Shown here: positions 8,492 to 15,994 of the stretch, one piece after another
Layout: each line of letters starts with the position of its first letter
How positions within the stretch are numbered: position 1 is the stretch's first letter
Assembly (NCBI GenBank): GCA_964344965.1
Contig: CAYFPJ010000001.1
Coordinates: 1-64,000, forward strand
Source: UM-FILTER-37-12 sp964344965
Lineage (GTDB): Bacteria; Patescibacteriota; Patescibacteriia; Magasanikbacterales; UBA922
Direction: 5' to 3'
DNA: 64,000 bases
Notes under the pieces: generated by a model
What the model was told of the DNA's origin: nothing
Database searches by the model: none
Seen by the model: only the letters and a program-made list of their open reading frames with translations
Made by a program: the position numbers and the translations under genes

Positions 8492-8639
8492 TTAAATCTT
8501 TAAGCGGTTTTATTCCTCGATGCTTGCATCGAAAAAGTGAAAACTAACATTGGTTGAAATAAGATTTTCTGCCAATACCCCGCAGCTTGCTGCGGGGATG
8601 GCCCGATGAAGTCTTACTTAAACCAAATTTACTTTTATT
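8492..8639 (+). ncRNA. 148-bp conserved structured element, copy 1
   Basis: All 148 bases are identical to copies at 43228-43375 and 49973-50120. The element contains a hairpin with stem TCGATGC/GCATCGA. It also has a long rod in which GGTTGAAATAAGATTTT pairs with GAAGTCTTACTTAAACC at 15 of 17 positions. The rod is capped by ACCCCGCAGCTTGCTGCGGGG, a CUUG tetraloop hairpin. This copy ends 47 nt before leader ORF 2. It could be a cis-acting RNA, a small RNA or a MITE-like repeat. Confidence 0.7.
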
Positions 8640-8686
8640 AAGATATTTGTATATTGAAGAAGTATTAATTTTCATCACAAAAAAAT

Positions 8687-8743
8687 ATGGATTTTCAAAC
8701 AATAACAACTAAGAAGACAAAGAAGACTGCTGATGCGGGATAG
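8687..8743 (+). CDS. Putative Lys/Thr-rich leader peptide 2 (18 aa)
   Basis: An 18-codon ORF with TITTKKTKKT, then ADAG and TAG, is a second version of the module at 8329. The end of the ORF (GCGGGATA) pairs perfectly with TATCCCG at 8769-8775, which is also the left arm of the terminator at 8772-8785. Antitermination and termination are therefore mutually exclusive, as in enteric thrL. The nearest downstream metabolic gene is lysA at 9952, more than 1.1 kb away across a GC-rich insertion-like island. Confidence 0.5.
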   Translation: MDFQTITTKKTKKTADAG

Positions 8744-8769
8744 TCTCTTTTTTGACAAGCATAGAGATT

Positions 8770-8792
8770 ATCCCGTGAGAGCGGGTTTTTTT
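8770..8792 (+). terminator. Terminator/attenuator 2
   Basis: The stem CCCG-TGAGAG-CGGG is followed by eight T. The left arm can pair instead with the 3' end of leader ORF 2. Confidence 0.8.
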
Positions 8793-8859
8793 TAAACACA
8801 GATTGTACGGATTATAAAAAGGATTACACAGATTTAAAAAAGATTATTTTCAATAGAGA

Positions 8860-8943
8860 GGAATGACAAACGTCAGTTTGTCACCGTGAACAACGAGACA
8901 AACTGATACTTCAGTACCTTCAGCACAAGCTGTTTGTCATTCC
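8860..8943. repeat. Nested inverted repeat (GGAATGACAAAC arms)
   Basis: The outer arms GGAATGACAAAC (8860-8871) and GTTTGTCATTCC (8932-8943) are perfect. An inner pair CAGTTTGTC/GACAAACTG lies within. The whole forms a branched palindrome just before the GC-rich island. Confidence 0.8.
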
Positions 8944-9026
8944 ACACGATTAAGTAGGGAGACCAGGAGAGTTTATTAATTTTAATAAGTTTTCCTGGCC
9001 GCCCCATGAGGGGTAGGAGGTGAACG

Positions 9027-9221
9027 ATGGGCCGTCAGCCCACGAGTGCCGCCGTTGCCCTTCGGGATGGACAACGGCTTGAGACTCTCGAGGCGGAGCG
9101 GGGGAGGAATCCCCAGCTCCGTCTCATCCCGACTACGTCGGGTCCTCGCTGTCCGCAGGCTGTGAACTGCGGACACGAGGACCCGACGGCCTGGGACCCG
9201 TACGTCGACTCCGTCGACTAG
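9027..9221 (+). CDS. GC-rich small ORF, 64 aa, doubtful coding
   Basis: The ATG at 9027 is preceded at good spacing by AGGAGGTG, a stronger Shine-Dalgarno than nearly any host gene here. The 64-residue product (rich in Pro, Arg, Thr, Asp) has no membrane segment and no known motif. The region is packed with perfect hairpins, including one of about 45 nt within the ORF (9139-9183). It could therefore be a structured RNA or a heavily structured mRNA. GC content and codon use are unlike lysA downstream. Confidence 0.4.
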   Translation: MGRQPTSAAVALRDGQRLETLEAERGRNPQLRLIPTTSGPRCPQAVNCGHEDPTAWDPYVDSVD

Positions 9222-9370
9222 GGTCCTGGACATCTTCCGCACCGGGCTGTCACTGTCTCGCGACAACTAAGCGAGCAGAAGATCGATGGTGTGGGGGCAG
9301 GGCTGTGTCATCGTGACACGGCCGCCCAACTGTGTTTCTCACTTGTGAGTGAGAAGTGCTGAGGGGATCA

Positions 9371-9500
9371 ATTCATCCCGAGCGCAGCGAGGGATCTTTC
9401 GGAGCGAATAATATTCAATCTACAAAATATATTTGTATATTGAAAGTCTATAGGCTTCGAAAGATCCCTCGTTGCTTCTTCCAGAGCTTCTCGGGATGAA
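9371..9500. repeat. Inverted REP-like pair with CCCGAG/GAGGGATC
   Basis: The unit at 9371-9402 is repeated in opposite orientation at 9453-9500, around an AT-rich core with TTTGTATATTGA. The same AT-rich word occurs at 8646-8657 after the 148-bp element. Confidence 0.65.
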
Positions 9501-9553
9501 CTGGGACACGAGAGAGTCTCGTGTCTTGTCTGTCTCTTGACTGGAGATGAGAC

Positions 9554-9802
9554 GTGATTAACCTCACGGTTACCTCCGCCCAGCTGGTTGGGCATCTTTA
9601 CCGTCTGACTCTGGTCGCGAGCGACCCAGAGTCGGACTTCATGCCCTCCGATATCGTCGTACCGCGAGCTGTCACGGTCGCGTCGAAAGGCGTGATCAAG
9701 GTGGACTCCTGGCCTGTGCCAGGAGCAGAGAGGAGCTTGGCGCTCTTCCTCACCGCCGAGTGGTGGACCGACGGACGAGGGACAGCCCGGCTGCACCAGT
9801 AG
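9554..9802 (+). CDS. GC-rich small ORF, 82 aa hypothetical
   Basis: The ORF uses GTG at 9554 with GGAG about 8 nt upstream. Its codons are mostly G/C-ending, unlike host genes, and the amino-acid mix (Val, Leu, Ala, Ser, one WW pair) is protein-like. I see no membrane segment or catalytic motif, and I recognise no family. A perfect 10-bp hairpin with a TT turn follows at 9825-9846. It shares the GC-rich, hairpin-dense style with the ORF at 9027 and the mini gene at 31996-32157. Acquisition from a GC-rich donor is possible. Confidence 0.5.
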   Translation: MINLTVTSAQLVGHLYRLTLVASDPESDFMPSDIVVPRAVTVASKGVIKVDSWPVPGAERSLALFLTAEWWTDGRGTARLHQ

Positions 9803-9824
9803 GTGTGAGTCGGGTTGGGGGATT

Positions 9825-9846
9825 CCGGGGTCGCTTGCGACCCCGG
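9825..9846 (+). other. Strong GC hairpin after the 82-aa ORF
   Basis: CCGGGGTCGC pairs perfectly with GCGACCCCGG, with only TT between the arms (a CUUG-type loop). No T-run follows, so it is not a canonical terminator. Confidence 0.7.
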
Positions 9847-9951
9847 AGGAGAATTCTTGGCTACAGATCTACGGATTTTGACGGATTATTTAATCAAGTG
9901 ATTCTATCTTGGTAGATTATTTGATATAGTTAGATAGCTAAATAGAAAATT

Positions 9952-11184
9952 ATGAATTTACAAAATGATAAATATCATATTGGTAAACATGAAGTGACAG
10001 AACTTTGTAAACAGTTTGGTACACCACTCTATGTTTATGATATGGATACTTTGCGAGAGCGAGTGGAAGAGCTGCAAAAAGAGATTGGAGTTTATTCCAA
10101 CACAGAGTTCCTCTACGCCATCAAAGCAAATTACAATCCACATTTGGTAAAAGAAATAATCAACTTAGGACTTGGAATTGATGCTGTCTCTCCGGAAGAA
10201 GTAAGAATGGGACTCCTTTGCGGTGCTACGCCAGACCAAATTTTATTCACTGAAAATAACGCTACTGATCAAGAGATTGATTTTGTTCAAAATTTGGGAG
10301 TATTAACAAATGTCGGGTCACTTTCTCGACTAGAAAAATTTGGACAGGCCTATCCTGGCAATCGAGTCTCAGTCAGATTCAATCCCAATATTGGTATTGC
10401 TTCACATGAGACCAACATCACAGGCGGACCAGATTCCAAATTTGGGATTTCTTTTCGTGGAGTAGATAGAGTAAAAGAAATTGCTGAAAAATATAATCTG
10501 AACATAGTCGGTGTCCATCAACACATTGGATCTGGATGGTTGCGTTTGCGTGAACCTATTCTTGCTCTTGATGTTATCTTGGAAATTGCTGCCCAATTTC
10601 CAAATCTAGAATTTGTAGATGTTGGCGGAGGTTTTGGAGTTCCTTACAGGCCAGAAGAAAATAGATTGGACATGAAAATATTAGGAATCCAGATCGACAA
10701 AAGATTTCGTTTGTTTTGCAAAAAATATGGCAAGGATATAAGACTGCGCTTTGAGCCAGGTCGGTATGTGGTGGCTGAGTCCGGTACACTATTGACAGAA
10801 GTAAATACAGTCAAACAATCAATCAGTCGCAGGAATATTGTTGGTACGAATACAGGAATGAATCAATTGGTCCGCGTAGCCATGTATGATTCCTATCACC
10901 ATATTCTCAACATTAGTAACCCAAACGGCATGCACAAAGAGTATGACGTCACTGGTAATATTTGTGAATGTGCTGATTTTTTTGCCAAAAACAGGATGCT
11001 ACCAGAGGTAAGAGAAGGGGATATTTTGGCCATTCGTGATACAGGAGCTTATGGTATGTGCATGGCTACCAACTACCAACTGCGTGTTTTACCAGCAGAA
11101 GTATTAGTGAATGGCTCAGAAGTGAAGATAATTCGTCCCAGAGAAACTTTTGACAGCCTTCTCACCAAGTATCCAGCTCTATAA
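9952..11184 (+). CDS. lysA: Diaminopimelate decarboxylase
   Basis: This PLP enzyme converts meso-diaminopimelate to L-lysine, the last step of the pathway. The 410 residues (family about 410-430) show the PLP lysine in YAIKANYNP (K58), HQHIGSG (about 190), the glycine loop DVGGGFG (about 224), EPGRY (about 268), the second-subunit motif ICECAD (about 345, usually CESxD) and DTGAYGM (about 365). ATG 9952 is the only good start. No lysine riboswitch is evident upstream, but two Lys/Thr leader modules lie 1.2-1.6 kb upstream. A related ornithine or carboxynorspermidine decarboxylase is less likely. No other lysine genes are in the window. Confidence 0.9.
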   Translation: MNLQNDKYHIGKHEVTELCKQFGTPLYVYDMDTLRERVEELQKEIGVYSNTEFLYAIKANYNPHLVKEIINLGLGIDAVSPEEVRMGLLCGATPDQILFTENNATDQEIDFVQNLGVLTNVGSLSRLEKFGQAYPGNRVSVRFNPNIGIASHETNITGGPDSKFGISFRGVDRVKEIAEKYNLNIVGVHQHIGSGWLRLREPILALDVILEIAAQFPNLEFVDVGGGFGVPYRPEENRLDMKILGIQIDKRFRLFCKKYGKDIRLRFEPGRYVVAESGTLLTEVNTVKQSISRRNIVGTNTGMNQLVRVAMYDSYHHILNISNPNGMHKEYDVTGNICECADFFAKNRMLPEVREGDILAIRDTGAYGMCMATNYQLRVLPAEVLVNGSEVKIIRPRETFDSLLTKYPAL

Positions 11185-11203
11185 CATCATCGCTAAGCAA
11201 ACC

Positions 11204-11231
11204 TTGACATTTCTCAATATTCTGCTATAAT
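11204..11231 (+). promoter_or_regulatory. Promoter of rpsP
   Basis: TTGACA (11204-11209) and TATAAT (11226-11231) are perfect consensus boxes with a 16-nt spacer. The predicted leader is about 105 nt. Confidence 0.85.
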
Positions 11232-11344
11232 ACTCCTCGTCACAAATAGGTATTTCTTGTGAGTTACGACATTGGAAATACTTATATAGTTCTCATATAA
11301 TTCATATTTTGGAAATTATAAATTGAAAATTGAAAATTATTTCT

Positions 11345-12061
11345 ATGTTAGTAATCCGTCTCCAAAGACTAGGAAGAAAAAAGTCTCCATCATATCGTCT
11401 TGTGGTCTCTGAAAAAGCTCGTGATCCGCAAGCTAGAAGTTTGGAAATACTTGGTCATTATAATCCAGTAGCTATCCCAAAGATTATTGAATTGAAGGAA
11501 GAACGCATCAAATACTGGTTGTCAAAAGGTGCTCAGCTCTCTGAAAGTGTTAATAATCTACTTGTAAATGCTGGTATCATCACTGGTAAAAAACAAAAAT
11601 CAGTGGCTATCAGTAATAAGCGTCAGGCGAAGATTGATAAAGCGAAAGAAGAAGAAAAAGCCAAGGAACAAGAAAAAATAGAAGCTGAGAAAGCTGCTGC
11701 AGAGCAAGAAGCAGCAAAAGAATCTGATACCGTTGAAGAAGAGGTAAAAGAAGAGGTCGCAGCCGAAGAACCTACACCTGCTACTGAAGAGACTCCAAAG
11801 GATGTAGAAGCTACAGAAGATAAAACAGAGGAAGCAAAAGAAACTCCAGCCGAAGAAGTTGCACCAGCTCCTGAAGAAGATAAAGAGGTTGCAGAAGATA
11901 CAAAGTCTTCAGAAGAAAAAGTTTCAGCTGAAGAACCTGCTGCCGAACCAAAGACACCTGAAGTAACGGAGGAAACACAGATGCCCGAGGCTGTTGAAGA
12001 GAAGAAAGAAGAGGTGGCTGAAGAAAAGCCTGCAGAATCGGAGGAAGAAAAAAGTGAATAG
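11345..12061 (+). CDS. rpsP: Ribosomal protein S16 with long acidic tail
   Basis: S16 is a small-subunit protein. The ATG at 11345 gives the classic start MLVIRLQRLGRKKSPSYRLVV; a TTG five codons upstream lies in a GAAAATT word repeat. The S16 domain fills about residues 1-85. It is followed by about 150 residues of Glu/Ala/Lys/Pro-rich low complexity, making 238 residues against the usual 80-90. Similar tails are on L3 and L22. It has its own consensus promoter and terminator. khpA follows, as in the common rpsP-ylqC arrangement, but rimM and trmD are not here. Confidence 0.95.
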   Translation: MLVIRLQRLGRKKSPSYRLVVSEKARDPQARSLEILGHYNPVAIPKIIELKEERIKYWLSKGAQLSESVNNLLVNAGIITGKKQKSVAISNKRQAKIDKAKEEEKAKEQEKIEAEKAAAEQEAAKESDTVEEEVKEEVAAEEPTPATEETPKDVEATEDKTEEAKETPAEEVAPAPEEDKEVAEDTKSSEEKVSAEEPAAEPKTPEVTEETQMPEAVEEKKEEVAEEKPAESEEEKSE

Positions 12062-12077
12062 TCATTCCATTTACAAA

Positions 12078-12108
12078 ACATCCCTAGATAAATCTGGGAT
12101 GTTTTTTT
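12078..12108 (+). terminator. Terminator after rpsP
   Basis: ACATCCC pairs with GGGATGT around an 11-nt loop, followed by seven T. Confidence 0.85.
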
Positions 12109-12138
12109 ATCCACTTTTTTTGGAACCAGTCTTGATTA

Positions 12139-12167
12139 TTGACTTTAGTAAAAACATGTGGTATACT
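12139..12167 (+). promoter_or_regulatory. Promoter of khpA
   Basis: TTGACT (12139-12144) and TATACT (12162-12167) have an exact 17-nt spacer. A leader of about 110 nt precedes the start codon. Confidence 0.8.
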
Positions 12168-12283
12168 TTTTCCACTTCAGAACTGAGCCTTGTTGGTTTT
12201 CACTGACAGGCAGAGTCGACAGTTCGATGCTAAGTTGATAGAAAATGTTTCAAACATTTTCTTGCAAATCTAGAGAGACATTT

Positions 12284-12646
12284 ATGGAACAAGATCAAGC
12301 ATTTGTCGAAACCGTGGTCAAAGCGATTGTCAACAATCCAGACGACGTAAAGGCAACACGTACTGTAGACGAACGAGGTGTCCTTATCACATTGGATGTC
12401 AATCCAAGTGATATGGCATACGTCATCGGTCGTCAAGGACAGACAGCTAGATCTATTCGTACACTCTTGAAGATCGTGGGGGCCAAAAATAACGCACGCG
12501 TTAACCTCAAGATCAATGAGCCAGAAGGAAGCACACGTCCTCCAAGACCAGCTTACCAAGCTAGTCCTGCAAGTTCAGATGCTTCTGCTCCAGCTCCAAG
12601 TAGTGACGATATAGACACTAGTGCAGTAGATGGATTGAACATCTAA
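12284..12646 (+). CDS. khpA: KH-domain RNA-binding protein KhpA (YlqC)
   Basis: This single-KH-domain RNA chaperone usually sits next to rpsP, as here. The ATG at 12284 gives MEQDQAFVETVVKAIV, the normal family start; the longer frame from 12245 adds 13 atypical residues. The GxxG loop is in VIGRQGQTARSIR (about 47-58 of 120 residues). The last ~35 residues form an Ala/Ser/Pro-rich tail not found in the ~75-residue family core. It has its own promoter and terminator. Confidence 0.9.
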   Translation: MEQDQAFVETVVKAIVNNPDDVKATRTVDERGVLITLDVNPSDMAYVIGRQGQTARSIRTLLKIVGAKNNARVNLKINEPEGSTRPPRPAYQASPASSDASAPAPSSDDIDTSAVDGLNI

Positions 12647-12660
12647 CATAAAAGAAAATA

Positions 12661-12690
12661 AAACTCCTTGTTTAAAACAAGGAGTTTTTT
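12661..12690 (+). terminator. Terminator after khpA
   Basis: AAACTCCTTG pairs perfectly with CAAGGAGTTT, followed by T residues. Confidence 0.9.
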
Positions 12691-12699
12691 GTCTTTTGC

Positions 12700-12728
12700 T
12701 TGACGCTATATCATAAAATGGCTACAAT
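12700..12728 (+). promoter_or_regulatory. Promoter upstream of 146-bp element copy A
   Basis: TTGACG (12700-12705) and TACAAT (12723-12728) have a 17-nt spacer. The conserved element starts 11 nt after the -10 box, near the predicted first transcribed base. Confidence 0.75.
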
Positions 12729-12738
12729 ACCGACACTA

Positions 12739-12884
12739 TGAACTCATATCAAGTTTTTCAAACCCACCAAAATATTAACTTATTTTTTAGCCCCAAAACT
12801 CGTCTTTGGACTCACACAATTGTGTCTAAAAAATAAGTTAATATTTTGGCTCTATTTTGGTCAAAAATAGGTAAAACTTAATAC
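12739..12884 (+). ncRNA. 146-bp conserved 5' leader element, copy A
   Basis: The sequence is identical over 146 bp to 58059-58204. It contains a perfect 24-bp stem: the arm starting CCAAAATATTAACTT pairs with the arm ending AAGTTAATATTTTGG. The loop is 35 nt and contains CACACAATTGTGT. An outer AAGTTTT/AAAACTT pair brackets it. Both copies start 11 nt after a -10 box and end about 30 nt before an ATG, so each would form nearly the whole 5' UTR. A mobile palindromic element is the alternative. Confidence 0.75.
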
Positions 12885-12916
12885 CGGTTCTATATTATTC
12901 TCTAATATCTATATAT

Positions 12917-13549
12917 ATGTCTGCCAACCTAGAAAGATTAATTAGACTAGCCAAAAAGACCGGAGATACATTGATTATTCACGATCAAAATAGTAACAGA
13001 GATTTGGTCCTGTTAGACGTCGATCAATATGAAATGATGGTAGACAGTAGTGTGTTTTTTGGTCACAGTAGCGAATTGAGAGACCAAGGAATTCACGAAC
13101 TTACTGAGAGGGGGCTACTTGATAAGATCAATCGTGATATTTCCATTTGGCGCTCCCAAAAAGAACTGGATGAAGAATGGCAAAGGAATGAACATCTAGA
13201 CAGACATATGGCCGCCAATCCACTACCAGATCCTTTTGAAGAAGATTTCACTCATCATGCTGATTGGCACGATGCTGGCAGTGTCTTGGAAGATCGTTAT
13301 AAAGACACGCCTTGGAATTATGATGGAGATGGAGATGTGTGGGAAGATGAAAAAGATTTTGATGACCTTGATACTATTAAGATAGAAGACATTCCAAATT
13401 TTGATCAAGAAATTGATTTTGGAGAAGTAGATTGGAGTTCTGACGATGAATTGCAAAGTATACCATTTTCATCTGAAAATTTAGAAGAGGCCTGGGAAGA
13501 TGAACCCTTGCTGGACGAAGACCCTATTTTCTTTGAAGAGCCTATTTAA
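12917..13549 (+). CDS. Acidic hypothetical protein, 210 aa
   Basis: The N-terminal ~50 residues look folded: LERLIRLAKKTGDTLIIHD and LVLLDVDQYEMMVD recall the short strand-helix pattern of Phd/YefM-like antitoxins. That is a resemblance only, and no toxin gene is adjacent. The rest is very rich in Asp, Glu and Trp and probably disordered. There is no signal peptide or membrane segment. Its start lies 32 nt after the 146-bp leader element, which also precedes the membrane gene at 58233. This suggests shared control. Confidence 0.65.
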   Translation: MSANLERLIRLAKKTGDTLIIHDQNSNRDLVLLDVDQYEMMVDSSVFFGHSSELRDQGIHELTERGLLDKINRDISIWRSQKELDEEWQRNEHLDRHMAANPLPDPFEEDFTHHADWHDAGSVLEDRYKDTPWNYDGDGDVWEDEKDFDDLDTIKIEDIPNFDQEIDFGEVDWSSDDELQSIPFSSENLEEAWEDEPLLDEDPIFFEEPI

Positions 13550-13579
13550 TCCGCCCAAGACGGACGAGAAGGTTGATTC

Positions 13580-13663
13580 CCCGCGGCTTCCACCCACCCA
13601 AGTCGGACAGGTGTCGCGAGATATTTATCTTTTGATACTCTACTGCTTGCGGCGGGGTAGTTC
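13580..13663. repeat. Diverged inverted repeat (CCCCGC arms)
   Basis: GATTCCCCGCGGCTT at about 13574-13588 faces GCTTGCGGCGGGGTAG at about 13646-13661. The spacer between the acidic gene and the tuf promoter holds no other feature I can support. Confidence 0.5.
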
Positions 13664-13732
13664 ATTTCATGATCAAACAGTTATTGGTCACGAACCATCA
13701 AAATATCCCCAATTTATCCCTATCTTCCTTTC

Positions 13733-13761
13733 TTGACTTTTTGTGAAGAATACTATATAAT
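13733..13761 (+). promoter_or_regulatory. Promoter of tuf
   Basis: TTGACT (13733-13738) and a perfect TATAAT (13756-13761) have a 17-nt spacer. Confidence 0.88.
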
Positions 13762-13767
13762 CCTACT

Positions 13768-13890
13768 CGCAATTTTAAGTGTGTCTTTTTGGCACTAAAT
13801 TTGTCTTTTTAAAAAATTATAAAGAAGGCCGCTGGATTACAAAACTAGCTCGACCACTCGAGGCTAGTGCGGTGAAATGTATTTGCCCAT
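13768..13890 (+). promoter_or_regulatory. tuf leader with hairpin before the start
   Basis: The ~120-nt leader contains a stem CTAGC-TCGA / TCGA-G-GCTAG (one bulged G, loop CCAC) about 20 nt upstream of the ATG. It could modulate translation of EF-Tu. Confidence 0.45.
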
Positions 13891-15078
<1,188 letters not shown>

Positions 15079-15089
15079 TGATGATCTGA

Positions 15090-15117
15090 GGAGGAGGTCT
15101 TTGACCTCCTCCTTTTT
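15090..15117 (+). terminator. Terminator after tuf
   Basis: GGAGGAGGTC pairs perfectly with GACCTCCTCC around a TTT loop, followed by five T. Confidence 0.9.
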
Positions 15118-15134
15118 GCTCTTTTATTATACAT

Positions 15135-15533
15135 ATGACAAAAAATACAACCCAGGATGACAACATGGAAGAAAAACAAGATGATAAGAAAAAAGTAGTC
15201 AAAAAAGACGATGTCAAGCAAGATTTGGGTCCAAAGATTAGGATCAAAATTCGTGCTTATGACAACAAGATCATCGATATTGCTACCAAAACTATCATCG
15301 ATACAGCTGAGCGCAACAATGCCAAGATAGTCGGTCCAGTACCATTGCCTACAGAAATCAAAAAATATAGTGTTAACCGCTCTAGTTTTGTCAATAAACC
15401 ATCTCAAGAACAGTATGAGATGCGTACTCACAAACGAATCATTGATATTTACAAGGCTGGTCCAAAAGCGGTCGATGCTCTAATGAATTTGAATTTGCCG
15501 AGCGGTGTGGATATTGAGATTAAGATGAGCTAG
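15135..15533 (+). CDS. rpsJ: Ribosomal protein S10
   Basis: S10 belongs to the small-subunit head and the antitermination complex with NusB. The S10 core (KIRIKIRAYDNKIIDIA, the PVPLPTEIKKYSV strand, and THKRIIDI) starts near residue 34. It is preceded by a ~33-residue Lys/Asp-rich N-terminal extension, giving 132 residues against about 102. An internal ATG at residue 11 is an alternative start. S10 normally heads the S10 operon. Here a new promoter and leader separate it from rplC. Confidence 0.95.
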   Translation: MTKNTTQDDNMEEKQDDKKKVVKKDDVKQDLGPKIRIKIRAYDNKIIDIATKTIIDTAERNNAKIVGPVPLPTEIKKYSVNRSSFVNKPSQEQYEMRTHKRIIDIYKAGPKAVDALMNLNLPSGVDIEIKMS

Positions 15534-15622
15534 TTTCCTTGGTTTTGAGGTTCTTTGATACCTAACTACTCTGTTAAAAAGACCCTTAATTCAGCCAAAT
15601 TTGTTTTATCCATAGGTGACAC

Positions 15623-15651
15623 TTGACAGATATAAAAAAATCACGTAAAAT
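15623..15651 (+). promoter_or_regulatory. Promoter of the rplC ribosomal operon
   Basis: A perfect TTGACA (15623-15628) and TAAAAT (15646-15651) have a 17-nt spacer. Confidence 0.88.
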
Positions 15652-15657
15652 AGCGGC

Positions 15658-15994
15658 AACTTAAAAAAGAGATAGCAGGGTGCTACGCAGATAAGATCTT
15701 ACTTTGGTCGAGCCATTCAACAGGCTCAAGGTAAAGAAAACATCTGTATCGACCATGTTGTCAGAGGAAAATCATTGAAAATATAGTAGATAAAGCCAAT
15801 GTCGGAGGGACTATGGCTAGAAAGAATTAGGGTTTTTTGTGCTCAGACAAAGAATTTTGATTTTTTCTAGTTTTTTTGAACCCCGACCATGTCGGGGCAA
15901 GAGCAGACAAGTCGTAGACTTGTTGAGAGAAGATAATAAATTTCGTTTCATTATACTGAAGTGAAAAATTAGAACCATTTTTGTTGATAGAAAT
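15658..15994 (+). promoter_or_regulatory. Structured ~337-nt leader of the ribosomal operon
   Basis: The leader has a TAGCA/TGCTA hairpin and a nested stem: CAGAT/ATCTG outside, TTACTTTG (15699-15706) with CAAGGTAA (15727-15734), then GAGCC/GGCTC. TGGTCGA (15705-15711) can instead pair with TCGACCA (15749-15755), which competes with the second stem. Such alternatives fit autoregulation by a ribosomal protein. A mini-ORF MARKN preceded by GGAGG lies at about 15813. The family is not recognised. Confidence 0.5.

Larger units (their letters stand above)
8963..9853 (+). other. GC-rich, hairpin-dense island
   Basis: Composition shifts abruptly from AT-rich host sequence to GC-rich sequence and back. 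The island holds two small ORFs and many perfect hairpins: the 5' UTR stem CCAGGA/TCCTGG (about 8964-8999), a 17-nt-per-arm stem built from GGTCCTC/GAGGACC and TGTCCGCAG/CTGCGGACA (9139-9183), the CTCACTTGTGAG hairpin, and CTCCTGG/CCAGGAG within the second ORF. An AT-rich REP-like stretch (9371-9500) interrupts it. Origin by transfer is inferred, not shown. Confidence 0.75.

Noticed and set aside
8982..9266. 94-aa reverse ORF in the GC-rich island
   Set aside because: It has no ribosome-binding site and lies opposite the better supported forward ORF. Open frames are frequent by chance in GC-rich DNA.
8963..9350. Island as RNase P RNA, tmRNA or SRP RNA
   Set aside because: No conserved RNase P, tmRNA (Ala acceptor, tag ORF) or SRP loop signatures were seen; it is simply a series of perfect local hairpins.
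9860..9951. Lysine riboswitch upstream of lysA
   Set aside because: The spacer is under 100 nt, AT-rich, with ACAGAT/GGATTA words and no recognisable riboswitch core.
11623..12114. 163-aa reverse ORF opposite rpsP
   Set aside because: It is a Ser/Ala-rich shadow of the Glu/Ala/Lys-rich S16 tail. Similar shadows oppose the L3 tail (16402-16833).
13500..13736. 78-aa ORF running into the tuf promoter
   Set aside because: It overlaps the acidic protein gene and an inverted repeat and would run through the tuf -35 box. There is no coding signal.
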